Shown: positions 33,199 to 45,300 of the stretch, piece by piece
How the letters are laid out: each line of letters begins with the position of its first letter
Numbering within the stretch: the first letter of the stretch is position 1
Source: Eutreptiella sp. 'Long Island Sound 2002'
Taxonomy: Eukaryota > Euglenozoa > Euglenophyceae > Eutreptiales > Eutreptiaceae
Assembly (NCBI GenBank): GCA_964036045.1
Contig: OZ038379.1
Span: 185,590,495-185,654,494 of the forward strand
Direction: 5' to 3'
Length of the DNA stretch: 64,000 bases
Notes under the pieces: generated by a model
Databases searched by the model: none
What the model was told of the DNA's origin: nothing
Seen by the model: the letters and a program-made list of their open reading frames with translations, nothing else
Translations under genes and position numbers: made by a program

Positions 33199-35264
33199 AT
33201 GCCGATGGCAGTGCGGGCTAGGGAGTTTCCAGAGAGTGTTACCCCTTGCGGAAAGTGCCCAAGTATGGCGAACCATGACCGACCCAATCTGATCCCCCCT
33301 CCCCCGCCCCTTGCCCCGCTCAACGAGGGGTGCATGATGCATCCCCAGTCTCTGCCGGTCTGGGCCTCGCCTCACGGAATTGGGACCGTGGGGCCTCAGC
33401 CACGGGTGCAGGGGGGGGGGGGGCGGGCATTTCGAGCGCCTTGACTCCGTTGAAGTGCTCAAGGCGTTCTGCAGCAGCGCTGCTTTTTTAGGAGCGACAT
33501 ACTTTCTTTTGTTTTCAACTCAGGGCAGCCTGAGTCTTGGGTGGCAGGATTGCGGTTGGCGGACGGAGGTTGATGATCAACCGACGCCGGTTGGCCGGTA
33601 ACGGACAACAGGTCCGAGCGGGCCACCCCCACAGGCGTGCCTTGGGACGTCTGCAGCCCTCTGCCGGTGGGCGGTGGCCTCAACCCACTGCCTGCAGCCC
33701 TCGGCTCTCAGCCTTCCTCCTCTCCGCCCCGTTGGCGGTGGACAGACATTGGGTGGGCGGTGGGGGTGTTCGCACGCAGAGGAGCGAGGCATGTGTGCTA
33801 CAGGGGCACATTCTTGCGTGTCCACATACATTATCCATCTTCACACCATCTTCACTATAAAGCTTCACCCCAGGCACCACGTCGAGACATCGGGCTGCCG
33901 ACCAGCGGCGCCAGCAGCCACTCTTCCCCCCCACCCGCCCTTCGCACATGGCCATTCATCTCTGCATAATGAGGTCGCACCCCCTTATCACCGAGCCCGA
34001 ACAGCCTGCATGAATGTTCTCCAGCCTTCGCAGCACCGGCCTTGGCCAGCCGAGCCACCACCACTTTTGCACCTACCCTGGCGCACCACAACATGTTCGC
34101 TGCCAGGCGTTTCTTTGGACCTGTCTTCCTGCATTTATGTACTGCCTGCATTCTGCCAGCTCTGCAAACGAGGAGGCCTGACTGTATACGTAAGATACGC
34201 CGCCGCCTTTTTTGTTTTTGATGATTCACATGGTACCGTCGCGTCGCCTTTTTTTCCACCCCCAACCAAATGAAGGCACGGTACGTAGGCATTTGGATAT
34301 CCCCACTTTGGGGAGCCCGAGAAGGTAGCGGTTATGTAGCCACTGGGATATCCTTCCCACTCTAGGGACTGCGAGCAGGGAGGTGTTATGCACCCACTTT
34401 GATGTTTGAGCTCTCACTCTGATCCACCTCCTCATTGTGCCTGTTGACAGTGTAAGTGTACAGACCAGACCGCAGCCACGCATTGTGAGTCCACTTCCCC
34501 CGTGTCCCCCCCTGAAGACTGCCTGCCTCCCAATGAGCTGACCGTCACCCTGACATCCCGCACGAGAGTCCGCTGTCCAGGCAAGCCTGTCCACACAATG
34601 CAAACACCTCCACTCCTGTATCTGTCTGATTGCCGAGGAGACCAGACAGGGAGTTGGACCCCACCACCAGACCACATTGAGCTGGGTGTCCACTGTCCTG
34701 CCCCAGTGGCAGGGGTATACCTCAAAGAATTACAAGATCTGTACTTGAGCCCTGCTGGCTTTCACACACCGGACAGAAGCGGAGACAACACAGTGCAGTC
34801 TGTCCCCTTCCCGACTCCCTGCAATCCAGCAATGAGTCAAGCGATTATAGCCCATAGTTTCCCCCCATGAGCCAAGGGCAATGCAGTAGAGCCAGCACGC
34901 ACCCGGACCACTCACCCTGCGTATCCAAAACCACGGACTGCAGTCAGAACGACAGAACCACGTGCATTTCCCCCCCATCCACTCACCTCCTATGTTACAG
35001 ATACACCCGATTGTACTTTGTTATCACCCATGAACATGTTCGCAGGCAGGGGTTAATGTTATCACCCATGAACACATGATCAGGCAGGGGTTAAGCTGCC
35101 AGATAACGAATGAATGAAAACATTATACACGCACACAGATTTGGTTCAAGCGGTGTTGTGCCGGTTTGAGTGCCCAATTGTGTACCTGTTTGCTTGGGAA
35201 AGATTCCCATTCCCGGTCCTGCAATCCTGAATGTCTCTTCTTTCACCTTGGGTACCCCCTAAAG

Positions 35265-35630
35265 TACCCCCCCCCCTTTGTCCTAGCTACGCCCTTGTCC
35301 AAGCTACAGTACGCGTAGGGACTGTATTAATTTGGGACCTGATTTAATTCGGTACCAAATTTAGTGCAGCCACATAAGACATGGGTTTGGTGACAAATTT
35401 GCCAGCTACATAGAGTCATGGACACATTTGTTGTGAGTGTTTGCCCATTTGGACCCACATAGCTCTGATTTTGGGGATATTTGTGCACCATATCCCCCTT
35501 TCTTGCACGAGCTCATGCAATCTTCTCTTTTGGAACCTGGGTGTCTGCGGCCTTGTCCAAGCTACAGTAGGCGTGGGGACTGTATTAATTGGAAACTTTT
35601 GTGTAGCTAGGACAACGGGGGGGGGGGGTA
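35265..35630. mobile_element. MITE with C-rich inverted ends and TA duplication
   Basis: The left end is TA, a C run, then TTTGTCCTAGCTAC. The right end is GTAGCTAGGACAAC, a G run, then TA. The 366-bp element has no coding capacity and includes two internal direct copies of CCTTGTCCAAGCTACAGTA. A TA target and such ends fit the Tc1/mariner superfamily. Confidence 0.75.
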
Positions 35631-36136
35631 CAGGCGGTCCACTGGGGGACATGGCAGATGGTGTTGTTGTTGGCCCCCTGGCGACAGGTTCATCGGCATC
35701 AACTATGAGCGCGGTGGTTCAGTGGTGCATGCGGACCCAATCGGTCCGGGCTAAGGCTGCGCGTGTGGGGAATGGCCCATGTCTTTGATGGGAAGTTGTA
35801 TCTTACAAGGGACCACATGCAAGGCAATTTCGTTCCCAAGAATTTGAAGCTGCCCGAGCCCAAACCAGCCCCTAAGCCTCAGCCAAAGGCATCTTCAAGT
35901 GGTGAGCATGTGCAATTGTTCCGCATGGTGTATGATCGCAAGAAGGGTTTCCAAGCCGAACATTTGTAGGCTTCGCATCCTTCATTGCTTGTGCCAACAT
36001 GGGTGTGAACCTGAAAATTTCATGTTCCCAAGGCTTTCTTGTGTTTACATGCACTTGGAAATGTGTGCGGAGGTCAAGGTGCACGCATACCATGCACATG
36101 CGCACGTGTGTGTCGGTAGTTACATGTGTTGCGCGC

Positions 36137-36220
36137 AAGCTACGCCCTTGTCCAAGCTACAGTTGGGGACCATAATAATTCCGTACATTGGCGTAGCTTA
36201 TACAAGGGGGGGGGGGGTAC
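36137..36220. mobile_element. Shortened copy of the 35265 MITE
   Basis: Starts in AAGCTACGCCCTTGTCC and ends with GTAGCTTATACAA, a G run and TA. Most of the interior and the C-run end are missing. Confidence 0.6.
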
Positions 36221-36539
36221 CAGAACATGGGGTGGGCTTCATGGTCGACCTCTGCTTTGGCAATACCGAGCACTACCAGCACCGGCATCGGGCGAACAAG
36301 CCCGGAATTCCGACCCGGGCGCGTTCGACGAATGCTCCCGAATTTGCAAAGGTCCACTGAGTTCGGCGCACTCGGGGCAAATTCTGACCCCACATTCGAA
36401 TTCGCGGATTCGGCCCTATGCCGCGCTGCCTGGACCGGCACACTGTCCCACACGCTGCGTCGGACGTCGCGTGTTCGCCCGACCCAACAAGACGTGATGC
36501 TGCGCATGATTGTCGGAGCCCTTTTGGGTCTGTCGGGAT

Positions 36540-36755
36540 GAAGTTGGCCGTGGCAGAGCTACATCTTTCCCATCCCCATCCCCCCCCCCCCCCCCGGAAT
36601 CTCTGGCTGATGTGCAGGTGAAGTCCCTGCTTGCCTCAGCACAGGCCCCCCCGCCTGACCATTGGTTTCCCTGACCCGGGCTGTACCTGACGCCCTGCAG
36701 GTGTGGTGTTCTGCATGGCAATCCCGTTGAGGGGGGGGGGTGGGTACGTTTGGGT
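36540..36755. repeat. Duplicated module C (copy 1)
   Basis: AGCTACATCTTTCCCATCC through GCAATCCCGTTGAGGGG recurs at about 38624-38805 in direct orientation. Confidence 0.8.
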
Positions 36756-36960
36756 GGGTGGCCAGGTTCGTGGGTGGGTGGGTGACTCAGCCGGGGCTGG
36801 CTAGGGGGCAACAGACCCCCACCCCCCCTCTCTGCCCCCGGGGGTCCGTCAGCAATGGCCTGGCCCGTGTGCCCCGCACACGCGACAGCACGAGCCAAGC
36901 GACGTTCTGTTGCGCCCCGTACCGGAGGCCCATGCGCTGTTGTCGTGCGTTGCTGGCAGA
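36730..36960. repeat. Duplicated module A (copy 2) with shared end
   Basis: Copy of 30590-30770. The adjoining GCGCCCCGTACCGGAGGCCC stretch also recurs at 38960-39010. Confidence 0.75.
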
Positions 36961-38623
36961 CCATCGTCTCAGTGGTCTAGATAAACTTTGCCATCAACTT
37001 TTTGCCGTGAAATTGGGCGCACTTCTCGCGGCATCCGCGTTGACAGTGTTGTGGCGGTGCCCTCGGCGGTTGTCCCTCAAGGCGGCCCATGTCGCCCAGG
37101 GCCCTCGTTTGGTGTCGTCAAGCCCGGTATTGTTTGTGTGCTCCCGCGCACTGTGGCCCAGATTGTCTTTGGGGGTGAGACAGATCTGCTCTGCTGTACT
37201 CGGGAGCAGTGCACCCCTGCAACCCTTCGTCTGGCCTCTACGGGCCCGATGCATTTTGACTTGTGAGCGCAGTGAGTGGGCCATCTGCCTGAATGAGCAC
37301 GTGCCGGAGACGGCGCGCCTGCAGGGGCTGACACCCCGGGACACGGGCACTATGAGACTCCCCCCCACCCCCAGAGGGATGCATTGGAAGGGCGGGAGGT
37401 ACCCCCCCTCTCCGGGGTACCCAGCCTGTGCCTAGCCACTGTTCCCCTAACGGCAAGTGCCAGCTTCAACGGCATTTGTAACCGACAGTAACCGCCCCCA
37501 ACCGCTTTGGCAACCTCCTCCAACCGCCTGTCCAACCGCTTCTGGGGCCCCCTCTGAGGTCCCCTTCCAGTGCATCCATCCCACCCCCACCCCCGAGTGT
37601 ATACGCACAGGAGGGAGGGAGGAGACAGGATGCGGCACACCTCCAGGGGACGGAGTGCCCCGCCAGGCGTTGATGCATCGCCATCTTCTGTAGTCCCACT
37701 CCTGGATTCCCGTGCCCTGGGCTCTTTTTAACAGCACCGCTTTGGGGGTTTGAAGTGACTGGACCGAATTTCTCCGGACCTCTGCCTAATGAAAAATTTT
37801 CTCTGGCGCCTACGGCTCCCGTTAGTTTAGGCCAGAGATGTTCTTTGGCACTTGGGCAACTCAGCACCACTGGGGGGGTGGGGGGTGGACCCACCCGCCT
37901 GCCCACGCCTTAAAAGGTCGTGGACCATAAATTACCCCCCCCCCGCCAGTTGCGACAATATTTCTCCTTCTTCCGCGACCACGCAACCACTGTACATACG
38001 CCTTGTGTAGCATATGTTTGCGGTTTCAAAACTCTGAGCAAAGCATGTCAACGCTTACTTGACCTGGGAGCCCCCACCAGGATAGCTGGGAGGCACAGAC
38101 CAAAAAAGTTGCGACAATTTCCCCCCCAAATTGGCGCACCTACCCCCCATGGGCTGCTACCCTGCTGTGCATGTCTCACTGTTGCCAGCTGCGAAGCAAG
38201 CGATAGTGGCATCCAATTTTGGGGGGTATTTTGTAACAAGCTGGGGGGTAAATGCAACAACACCTGGGGGCGGGGTGCGCAACTCCGGGGGGGGGGTTTG
38301 TAACAGAGTGTGGGGGTAATTTGGATTTACCCACCTTAAAAGAAGCCCTGCCCGTGCCTGTTCGACACATGAGGGTGCATGTTGTACCCCCGCGCAAGGC
38401 CCCAGGGCCGCCAAGTTGCCATGTAAGGGCCACCTGGTAGAGGGGTGCCACGCTGTCCCAACAGGGACCGGGTTTCTGTCTGGGCTGTGTGTAGCACCCG
38501 TGGTGCCCACCCACAGTTTTCATACCAGTGCCCTGCCCCCCTCCCGCCAATCCCTCCCCCGGGCATGGACAGGCCTCCACGAGGCCAGTCCGGGAAGGAA
38601 GTGGGCCAGAGTCGGTGGCAGAG

Positions 38624-39010
38624 GGGCTACATCTTTCCCATCCCCATCCCCCCCCCCCCCCGAATCTCTGGTTGATGTGCAGGTGAAGTCCCTGCTTGCC
38701 TCAGCACAGGGCCCCGCCTGACCATTGGTTTCCCTGACCCGGGCTGTACCTGACGCCCTGCAGGTGTGGTGTTCTGCATGGCAATCCCGTTGAGGGGGGG
38801 GGGAGTGTCTATTTTTTTTTTCGACCGAAAGGCGCCTCTGGTACCAGTGATGAGGATTTTGTTTTGCTGAGCTTGCGCGTTTGTCTGTGAACCACACCAG
38901 CGCGTAACCCATACAACTCCACACGAGGGGGGGGGGGGGTTGTGGGGGTTGTGCACGGCGCGCCCCGTACCGGAGGCCCATGTGCTGTTGTCCTGCGTTG
39001 CTGGCGGACG
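38624..39010. repeat. Duplicated module C (copy 2)
   Basis: Same modules as at 36540-36960 but with a different middle part, so they were duplicated as a block and later diverged by insertion or deletion. Confidence 0.7.
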
Positions 39011-39496
39011 CGCCAATTTCGCGGTCTCCACTGACGACTTCGCGATTTTGGTCCGAGCGGTGTACTCATGGCGTTCACTGTTGGCGCAGTGCGCGCCACG
39101 CGACGCTGCCCTCCACCATTGTTCGGCATTTGTCCCATTCCTCCTATCCAAGCCCAACCTGGTACTCTGGCAGCGTTTATGAAAGGGTGGCGACGATCGC
39201 TGTCCTTCTGCCAGCCCGGTCCGACAGGCCTGCCCGAATATTGGGACCCCGTCGGACTGCACTTCCGGGTTGGGCTTACCCAGCCAACGGGTTGTTTAGA
39301 CATGGGGTTGTTTGGACTAAGAGGGGGGGGTGCCACTGATCACGTTCCCACCGCTGCTGCACCCCATGGCATAGACAGAGCACCATCTACCTTCCACAGT
39401 ATCCCTGCCTCCATCCATTATGCCACAACCCAAGTGATGACCATTAGTTGGACGACTGGTCAATTTTTATTCTTTAACTCAGATGCTTGAACCATG

Positions 39497-40107
39497 GAAG
39501 GGCTGCAGTGTAAACAGTGAAAGATGATTAGATATTCACAGAAACTGCAACTCAGGATACAAATGAATGCATATTCACAGAGATAGCTGAAATGTTTTGG
39601 GAAAAGAGTTAGAAAACTGCCTCAGGATCACTCTCTCTCCATAGTGCCATCTTAGGAGATGTGCACTCTTTGTTTTGGGTCCCATATGTGCTGAGGTGGC
39701 ATGGTATGTGGCGATGAGGTCACTGCCATGTCACATGGGATCTTCCTACTTAGCTAGGCTGACCAGGAATTGAACCCAGGACCTCTCAAAAAGAGGTGCC
39801 TAGCCCCCTATGGTGCATACCACTAGGGCAGATAAGTATTCATGGAAAAACATAGATAAATTCATAGGCTCTACCTTAGGTATGTCAGTGCTCAGTCAAC
39901 TCAGGAAAAGATGTTTTACTTTCGATTGAAAGGGGATTAAGGGGTCCACTCCATATCCTGATTGGGTGTTTGGTTCCATAGGTCAAAATGTGTTCTCACC
40001 ACTTTTGGCTGGACCAATACTAAGATAAAAATGCATGGATGCTCAGTGCATCTCTAATACAACTAGAGTATGTCCCAAAGCAATGGAAAAGCACTTTTTC
40101 TTACTCC
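39497..40107 (-). repeat. 3' LTR of the Ty3/gypsy element
   Basis: Matches 50095-50705 at a constant offset of 10598 bases. Confidence 0.88.
39758..39830 (-). other. tRNA-Lys-like sequence inside the LTR (copy 1)
   Basis: On the minus strand ACCTC-TTTTTGA-GAGGT forms a perfect 5-bp anticodon stem with a 7-nt loop that would present UUU. A T-arm-like hairpin with GGTTCAATTCC (B box) follows at normal spacing. The 5' part folds as CCCTA...TAGGG and no acceptor stem forms, so it is a tRNA-derived or tRNA-mimicking sequence and not a functional tRNA. Confidence 0.5.
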
Positions 40108-42376
40108 CCCCTTGTGCTGTGGTGGCCACCACTGTCGCATTTTAGGAAAAAGGGAATTTTTCTTGGCCTTTCCTTGGTTTCCACATCTACTTTAAAATAC
40201 CTACAGTCTCCCTCACACTGAAAAATGGGCGCTCACCATGGCTGGCGTCCTTTTGCTGCTCTGATTGTACAGTTTCCTACAGAAGACTCAGCGCTCTTGG
40301 CGCTGCCGGGGCTCCTGTGGCTTGGTTGGGTTAGATTGGGAGCATGCCAAACATGTGCATATGCATCCCTCCCTCCAAGACGCAGCGTCGACACAACCCA
40401 AACGCAAGACACATTATACACACTCGCATGGGTTCTCGTAAACCTGCTGGCGACCTATGACCTGTCTTAGGGCGAAGGGAGTCGAAAGAAAATTAATTTT
40501 GCCCCTTGGTGGGGTCTTGGTTCTGCTCAGTCTCTCCAGGCACCTGCGTTTCGGCCCGAACACGGCCTACTCAGCGAGGCTGCGCGTGGGTATCTGCAGA
40601 GGCAGGAATGGGAGAATTATGGACGAATCCACGCAAAAACGAAGCAACGACACCAAAATCCGTCAAATGACGGCGTAGAATTTTTCTGAAACGACACACC
40701 TGAGCAGAATCCAATTGTGCATCAGAAGCACATTTTTATAGAAATTATAGTCATCTCCGGATTTTTTAAATCCAGAAATTCATACGCATAAAATGGCGGC
40801 GCGCAGGAGCGGCTCCTAACGAAGCGCCGGAAAATGGAAAAATAATGGAATTATAAACGTATGTATCACGTAGTCTTGAAAATGACGAGACACACATTAA
40901 TAAACAAACATACAGTTTCCACCCACACTAATAGAAGATTCGAAAATTCAAGAATTCGAAAATCAATTGAAAAGACTTCAACGAATCAGGTATAAACTAC
41001 AGGTATGCTTGTCTCGCATGCCGCATACACATTGCTCGTCTCGTGTCTCCGTGAACGAGTCGTGTAGCAGCGCTAACAACGATAACCACGATAGGACGCG
41101 GTAGAGGGATTGATTAGAAAGATTGCAGATGATTAGCGGTCAGATCAGGGTGATTAGTCATACACACAAGTGCATAGCAACGTTCTTCGCGTGCGCCCCT
41201 TTTGTACTCACACCTTGCTTCACTTCCCAGCGGTAGGTAAGGTAGGTACGCCCAGGCGGGGCCACCCCCTGGTGGAGTCAAGATTTACGCGTAGATGGGC
41301 AGGTTTGCCCACGTTCTTGTCGCATACTCGTGCATGCACACACGCATTAAAGGGTAGGCCACGCGAAGTGCGCACGGTAAACCTTGTTTAGGCTACCCAG
41401 GGGCTCCTCGGTACGTTCTTTAAGAGAACCTGAGGAGTCCCTTAACGCTTGCTTGCTTGACAAGGGTAGCTGCTCCATGCAGCGTGTTTGCGGACAGCGT
41501 ATTATAGGGCACACTGAGAAGGGTATAATACCTGGAGTGTGCCTTGGTTCCTCCGCCGCAAACGCCCTTTCATTTGCCTTTGTTTTACAGGTGGGCAGGT
41601 AGGGTGAGTGGTGCAGCAGCATTTTTTTATGCCCTGCTAAACAGGGGCGCAGATCACACAAACAAGTAACTCCGCTCCGCCTGTGGCAGAGCAGGGAGTC
41701 CGACTTCATCGACATCTGCGCCTTGCACACGAGAGCACTCCTTCCCTCCAAGCCCTTGCAGGGGAAACGCGTTGTGGCGTCCCCTGTGAGGCCACAGTTG
41801 CTTAGCAGCGCTGTGTTCTCTTGTCATTTCACAGGTGGGTCGCTAGGACCCTTGAGACCTTCCTCTTCGCAACGCCAAGTAGAGTGTGCGTGTAGGAGTG
41901 GTAGTCCTGAGTGGGGGCTAGAGCCAGTTGCCCAGTGCTCGCCCACCAGGATGGTGCCACTGTAGGGTGTGTAGGACCTGTAGGGGGCGTGTCACTGTCC
42001 CACCCTTTTCCTGCAATTTTAGCTGGGTTGGTGGGCTTTGACAGTGGTTAGGTCAGTGTTTTGGCCACATAGCAAACAGGCGTTTTGCATGCCTTCATAG
42101 CTTTTGGCCACCCCTCCCTGTAGTAGACAGATAGGTAGGGAAAACAATACCTGGATTAACACCCTGGGTATTCCCCCAAGGTTTTGCGCCAGCACAGAAA
42201 TTGGGCGCATAGGGGAGGGGAGACCCGGGGCGTACCCCGTGGCATCAATAAGCCAACCCTCCAGGTTCAGCAAGGGCGCAGACTTGGGTATAATTAGGAC
42301 ACCACTTCTGCGGCTTGCTCTCAGGACCTTAGGACTAGCACACTCACACATACGCTTTGGCAGGTAAGGGTAAGGT
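40108..42376 (-). other. 3' non-coding part of the Ty3/gypsy element
   Basis: 2.27 kb between the pol stop and the 3' LTR. No third gene was recognised. The part nearest the LTR is AT-richer, the part nearest pol is GC-richer. Confidence 0.55.
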
Positions 42377-45300
42377 TCAGTCCCTAGCTTTATTCTTGGA
42401 GGCAAGCGTCTCAGCGAGCCTCAACAACTCACCAAGGTTGTTCTGGGACAAGTAGTCAACCAGAACTGAGTTTAGGCGTCCCTCAGGTAGAACAAATGCA
42501 GAGAAGGGCTCCCAAATGGCCTCTTCGACTCCAAACCCTTCCCAGAGGGTGAGGAAGCGCCAACCCTGGCGATAGCGGTGGCGTAGGACAGACTTCACCA
42601 GGTAGAAGCCCTCCTTAGCCATCTCCTCGGCGTTCATGTCGGGGAGTTCACCTTCAACTTCCATAGGGCTGGCAGCCCCTTGTAGGTCCAGAGCGGCGAT
42701 TTCCTCGTCGTTCAGCTCCCACTCCTCCCCACAGAGGTCTTCAGGATCATGGTAGCGCTTCAGGTGTTGAGCGGCGCACACCAGGGTCCCCCCTAGACGG
42801 GGAGAACACCGCACCGTGATACGGTGACCATCCACAGATAGAATCTTGTACGGCCCGAAGTATGGGTCATCGCTGGTAGAGCGAGGCCAGGCGGGTAGTC
42901 GACTGTGGTGCACCAGCACCCAGTCCCCCTCTTGGTAGGTGGCCGGTACTCGGTGCTTGTTCTTCTTGTTCCACTGACGCTCCCTCACTCTCTGGAGCAT
43001 AGCCTTGGCCTTGTCCACCTTCGCTTGTTGCTCTTGGACCCACTCACCCACAGAAGAATGGGTGTCCTCTGGATAGGGGGCATGTAGGAACCACGCCGGG
43101 CGCCCCATGAATAGCTCATGTGGCGAGTAGCCAGTAGCTGAACTCTCTTGGGAGTTCATCATCAAGGATATGACGGGGAGTAGCCTCACCCAGTCTCTGG
43201 TGCGTTCAGTTTTGCACCATATCCTGACGTTCTCCTTCAGGACACGAATCTGTCGCTCACATAGGGGGTTGCTCGTGTGAGAGTAGGGAATCCCCGTAGA
43301 CACCTGGACATTGAGGGATCTCAGGACCCTCTTGTACCAGCCAGTATCTGAGCGTACTCGTACGTCCTCATCAGAGTTGATCTCCTTGGGCGCCCCATAG
43401 ACACAAAACCACTCCTCCAGGAGTATCTTGATAGTCTCCTCCCCGGTAATGTGCTTGGTACAGGGGAACACCCTGGTAAACCTGGTCAACCCACAGGTTA
43501 CCACGAGGGCGAAGTCATAGCCCCCGAACTTCGGCATCTCCGTGTAGTCCACGTATAGAACACTGTTAGCACAGTGAGGGATGGGCAGGGTCGAGTAGAG
43601 ACCTCTGTCCCTGATATCCCCTGGTTTACAGGACCTGCACGGGCACTTGTCCACGATAGGCAGGAGCGTCTTCCGCAGCTGGTCGTCAGTCCACGTAGTG
43701 TGGAACCACTGCTTGAACAGCCTCAGGGTACGGTCAGCACCCACATGACCACTAGACTCATGGGTCCACTTCAGCAGCGCTGGGACTCGGTCACTAGGCA
43801 CCACGATGCGGTCCTCGTGCCAGAGGTAGCTCTTGTCCCGCTTCCACTGGTCTTGGTTGACCAGGAGGGGTTCAAGGCGTTTCTCCAGGCGCCGGTAGAT
43901 ATCCCCAAACTCCTGTAGGTACTCCGATTGTTGGAGTCCATCCAGGGGGCGTATCATGGTCATGTTCAGGTCCAGATGTACGTCCATACGGCTGAACGCC
44001 TCCTTAGCCAGCGCTTCAGACCGGGCACCAATCAGGGCGTCGAAGTTGTTGCGGCTGATGTAGTCGGCACACTCGTTCTTCACTCCCTGGATATGGTGTA
44101 CCGTCAGCCGTAGTTGACTGAGGTAGGTCCACCAGCGCCGTAGCTTGGCCTTCTCAGGTGGGGGACCCTTCTGGAAACTGCGGACCGGTTCTTGGTCGCA
44201 TAGCCAGACCACAGGGTTACTCCCCAACAGTCGTGCTTGTGAGGATAGCACCAGCATACCCGCGAGCAATTCCTGCTCATAGGTGGAGTAGTTCCCCCTG
44301 GCCTGGTTCCACTTCCAGTTCCAGTGGCCCAGAGGTACTAGGACCCACTTGTCGTCAGGGTAGCTGTGCTTGAGGGTTCCGTCTCGGTTGAGACCTTCCG
44401 TCCCCCATTGGGAAATGGCCGAGTCGAACTCCTCCTTCTCTAGTGCTTGCCATTGGAACAACGTTCCACCACCGCCCACATTGCTGGCGTCGGTCACCAG
44501 GATAATCTCCCCTTGTGCCCTAGGCACGCCCAAGCACTTAGCGTTGGCTACCTTGTCTTTGAGCTCGTCAAACGCTTGTTGCTCTTGTGGGCCCCAGCGC
44601 CAAGTAGTACTCTTCTTGATCAAGTCCGTCAGAACGGCGCTGGTATAGGTGAAGTTCTTGATGTGGCGGCGATAGAAGTTGCACGCCCCAATGAAGCTGC
44701 GTACATCATGAAGTCCTTTCTTGGGGTCTTCGTGTCGTACCTTGGCATCCATCAGGGGTTTGGCCTTAGAGGCCGCTGGGGTCCACCACCCATAGCCAAC
44801 GTCAAACCCCAAGTACTGCATGGTCTCCTGCATGAACTCACACTTCTCCAGCTTGAGTCGAGTGTGGTTCTCCTGGCAGACCGCAAAGAACTCACCCAAG
44901 AGGATTAGGTGATCCTCCTGGGTATTGGTCCCGAGGCATACATCGTCGATGTGAGCCTCCATCTGGGCCCCACGGGATATGAGCTCCTGCACCTTAGGTC
45001 TCCTTCGTAGGATGGACAAGATCTTGTTCATCAGCTCTTGGAACAGAGCGGGTGCGTTAGCCACGCCGAATGGCATGACCTTCCACTTGAATACCCTCCC
45101 CTGAGGGGTGATGAAGGCCAGTAGTTCCTGCGCGTTGGGCGTCAGGTCCACTTGCCAGAATCCACTTCGCTTGTCCATCTTGGTCTTGTAGCGACAGGAG
45201 GCTATCTTCTCCAGGGTAGACTCCATATTGGGAATGGACCCTGAGTGGTTCAGCGTCTTCTTGTTCAGCTCTCCATAGTCCACTACCAGCCGTTTGGCTG

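Larger units (their letters stand above)
33019..39496. other. Intergenic repeats; no gene recognised
   Basis: GC-rich DNA between the ATPase gene and the retrotransposon. It contains a TTGGCGG stretch (33143-33198), a tandem-repeat relative (34290-34390), a MITE and its remnant, and duplicated modules. No conserved coding sequence was found. Confidence 0.6.
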
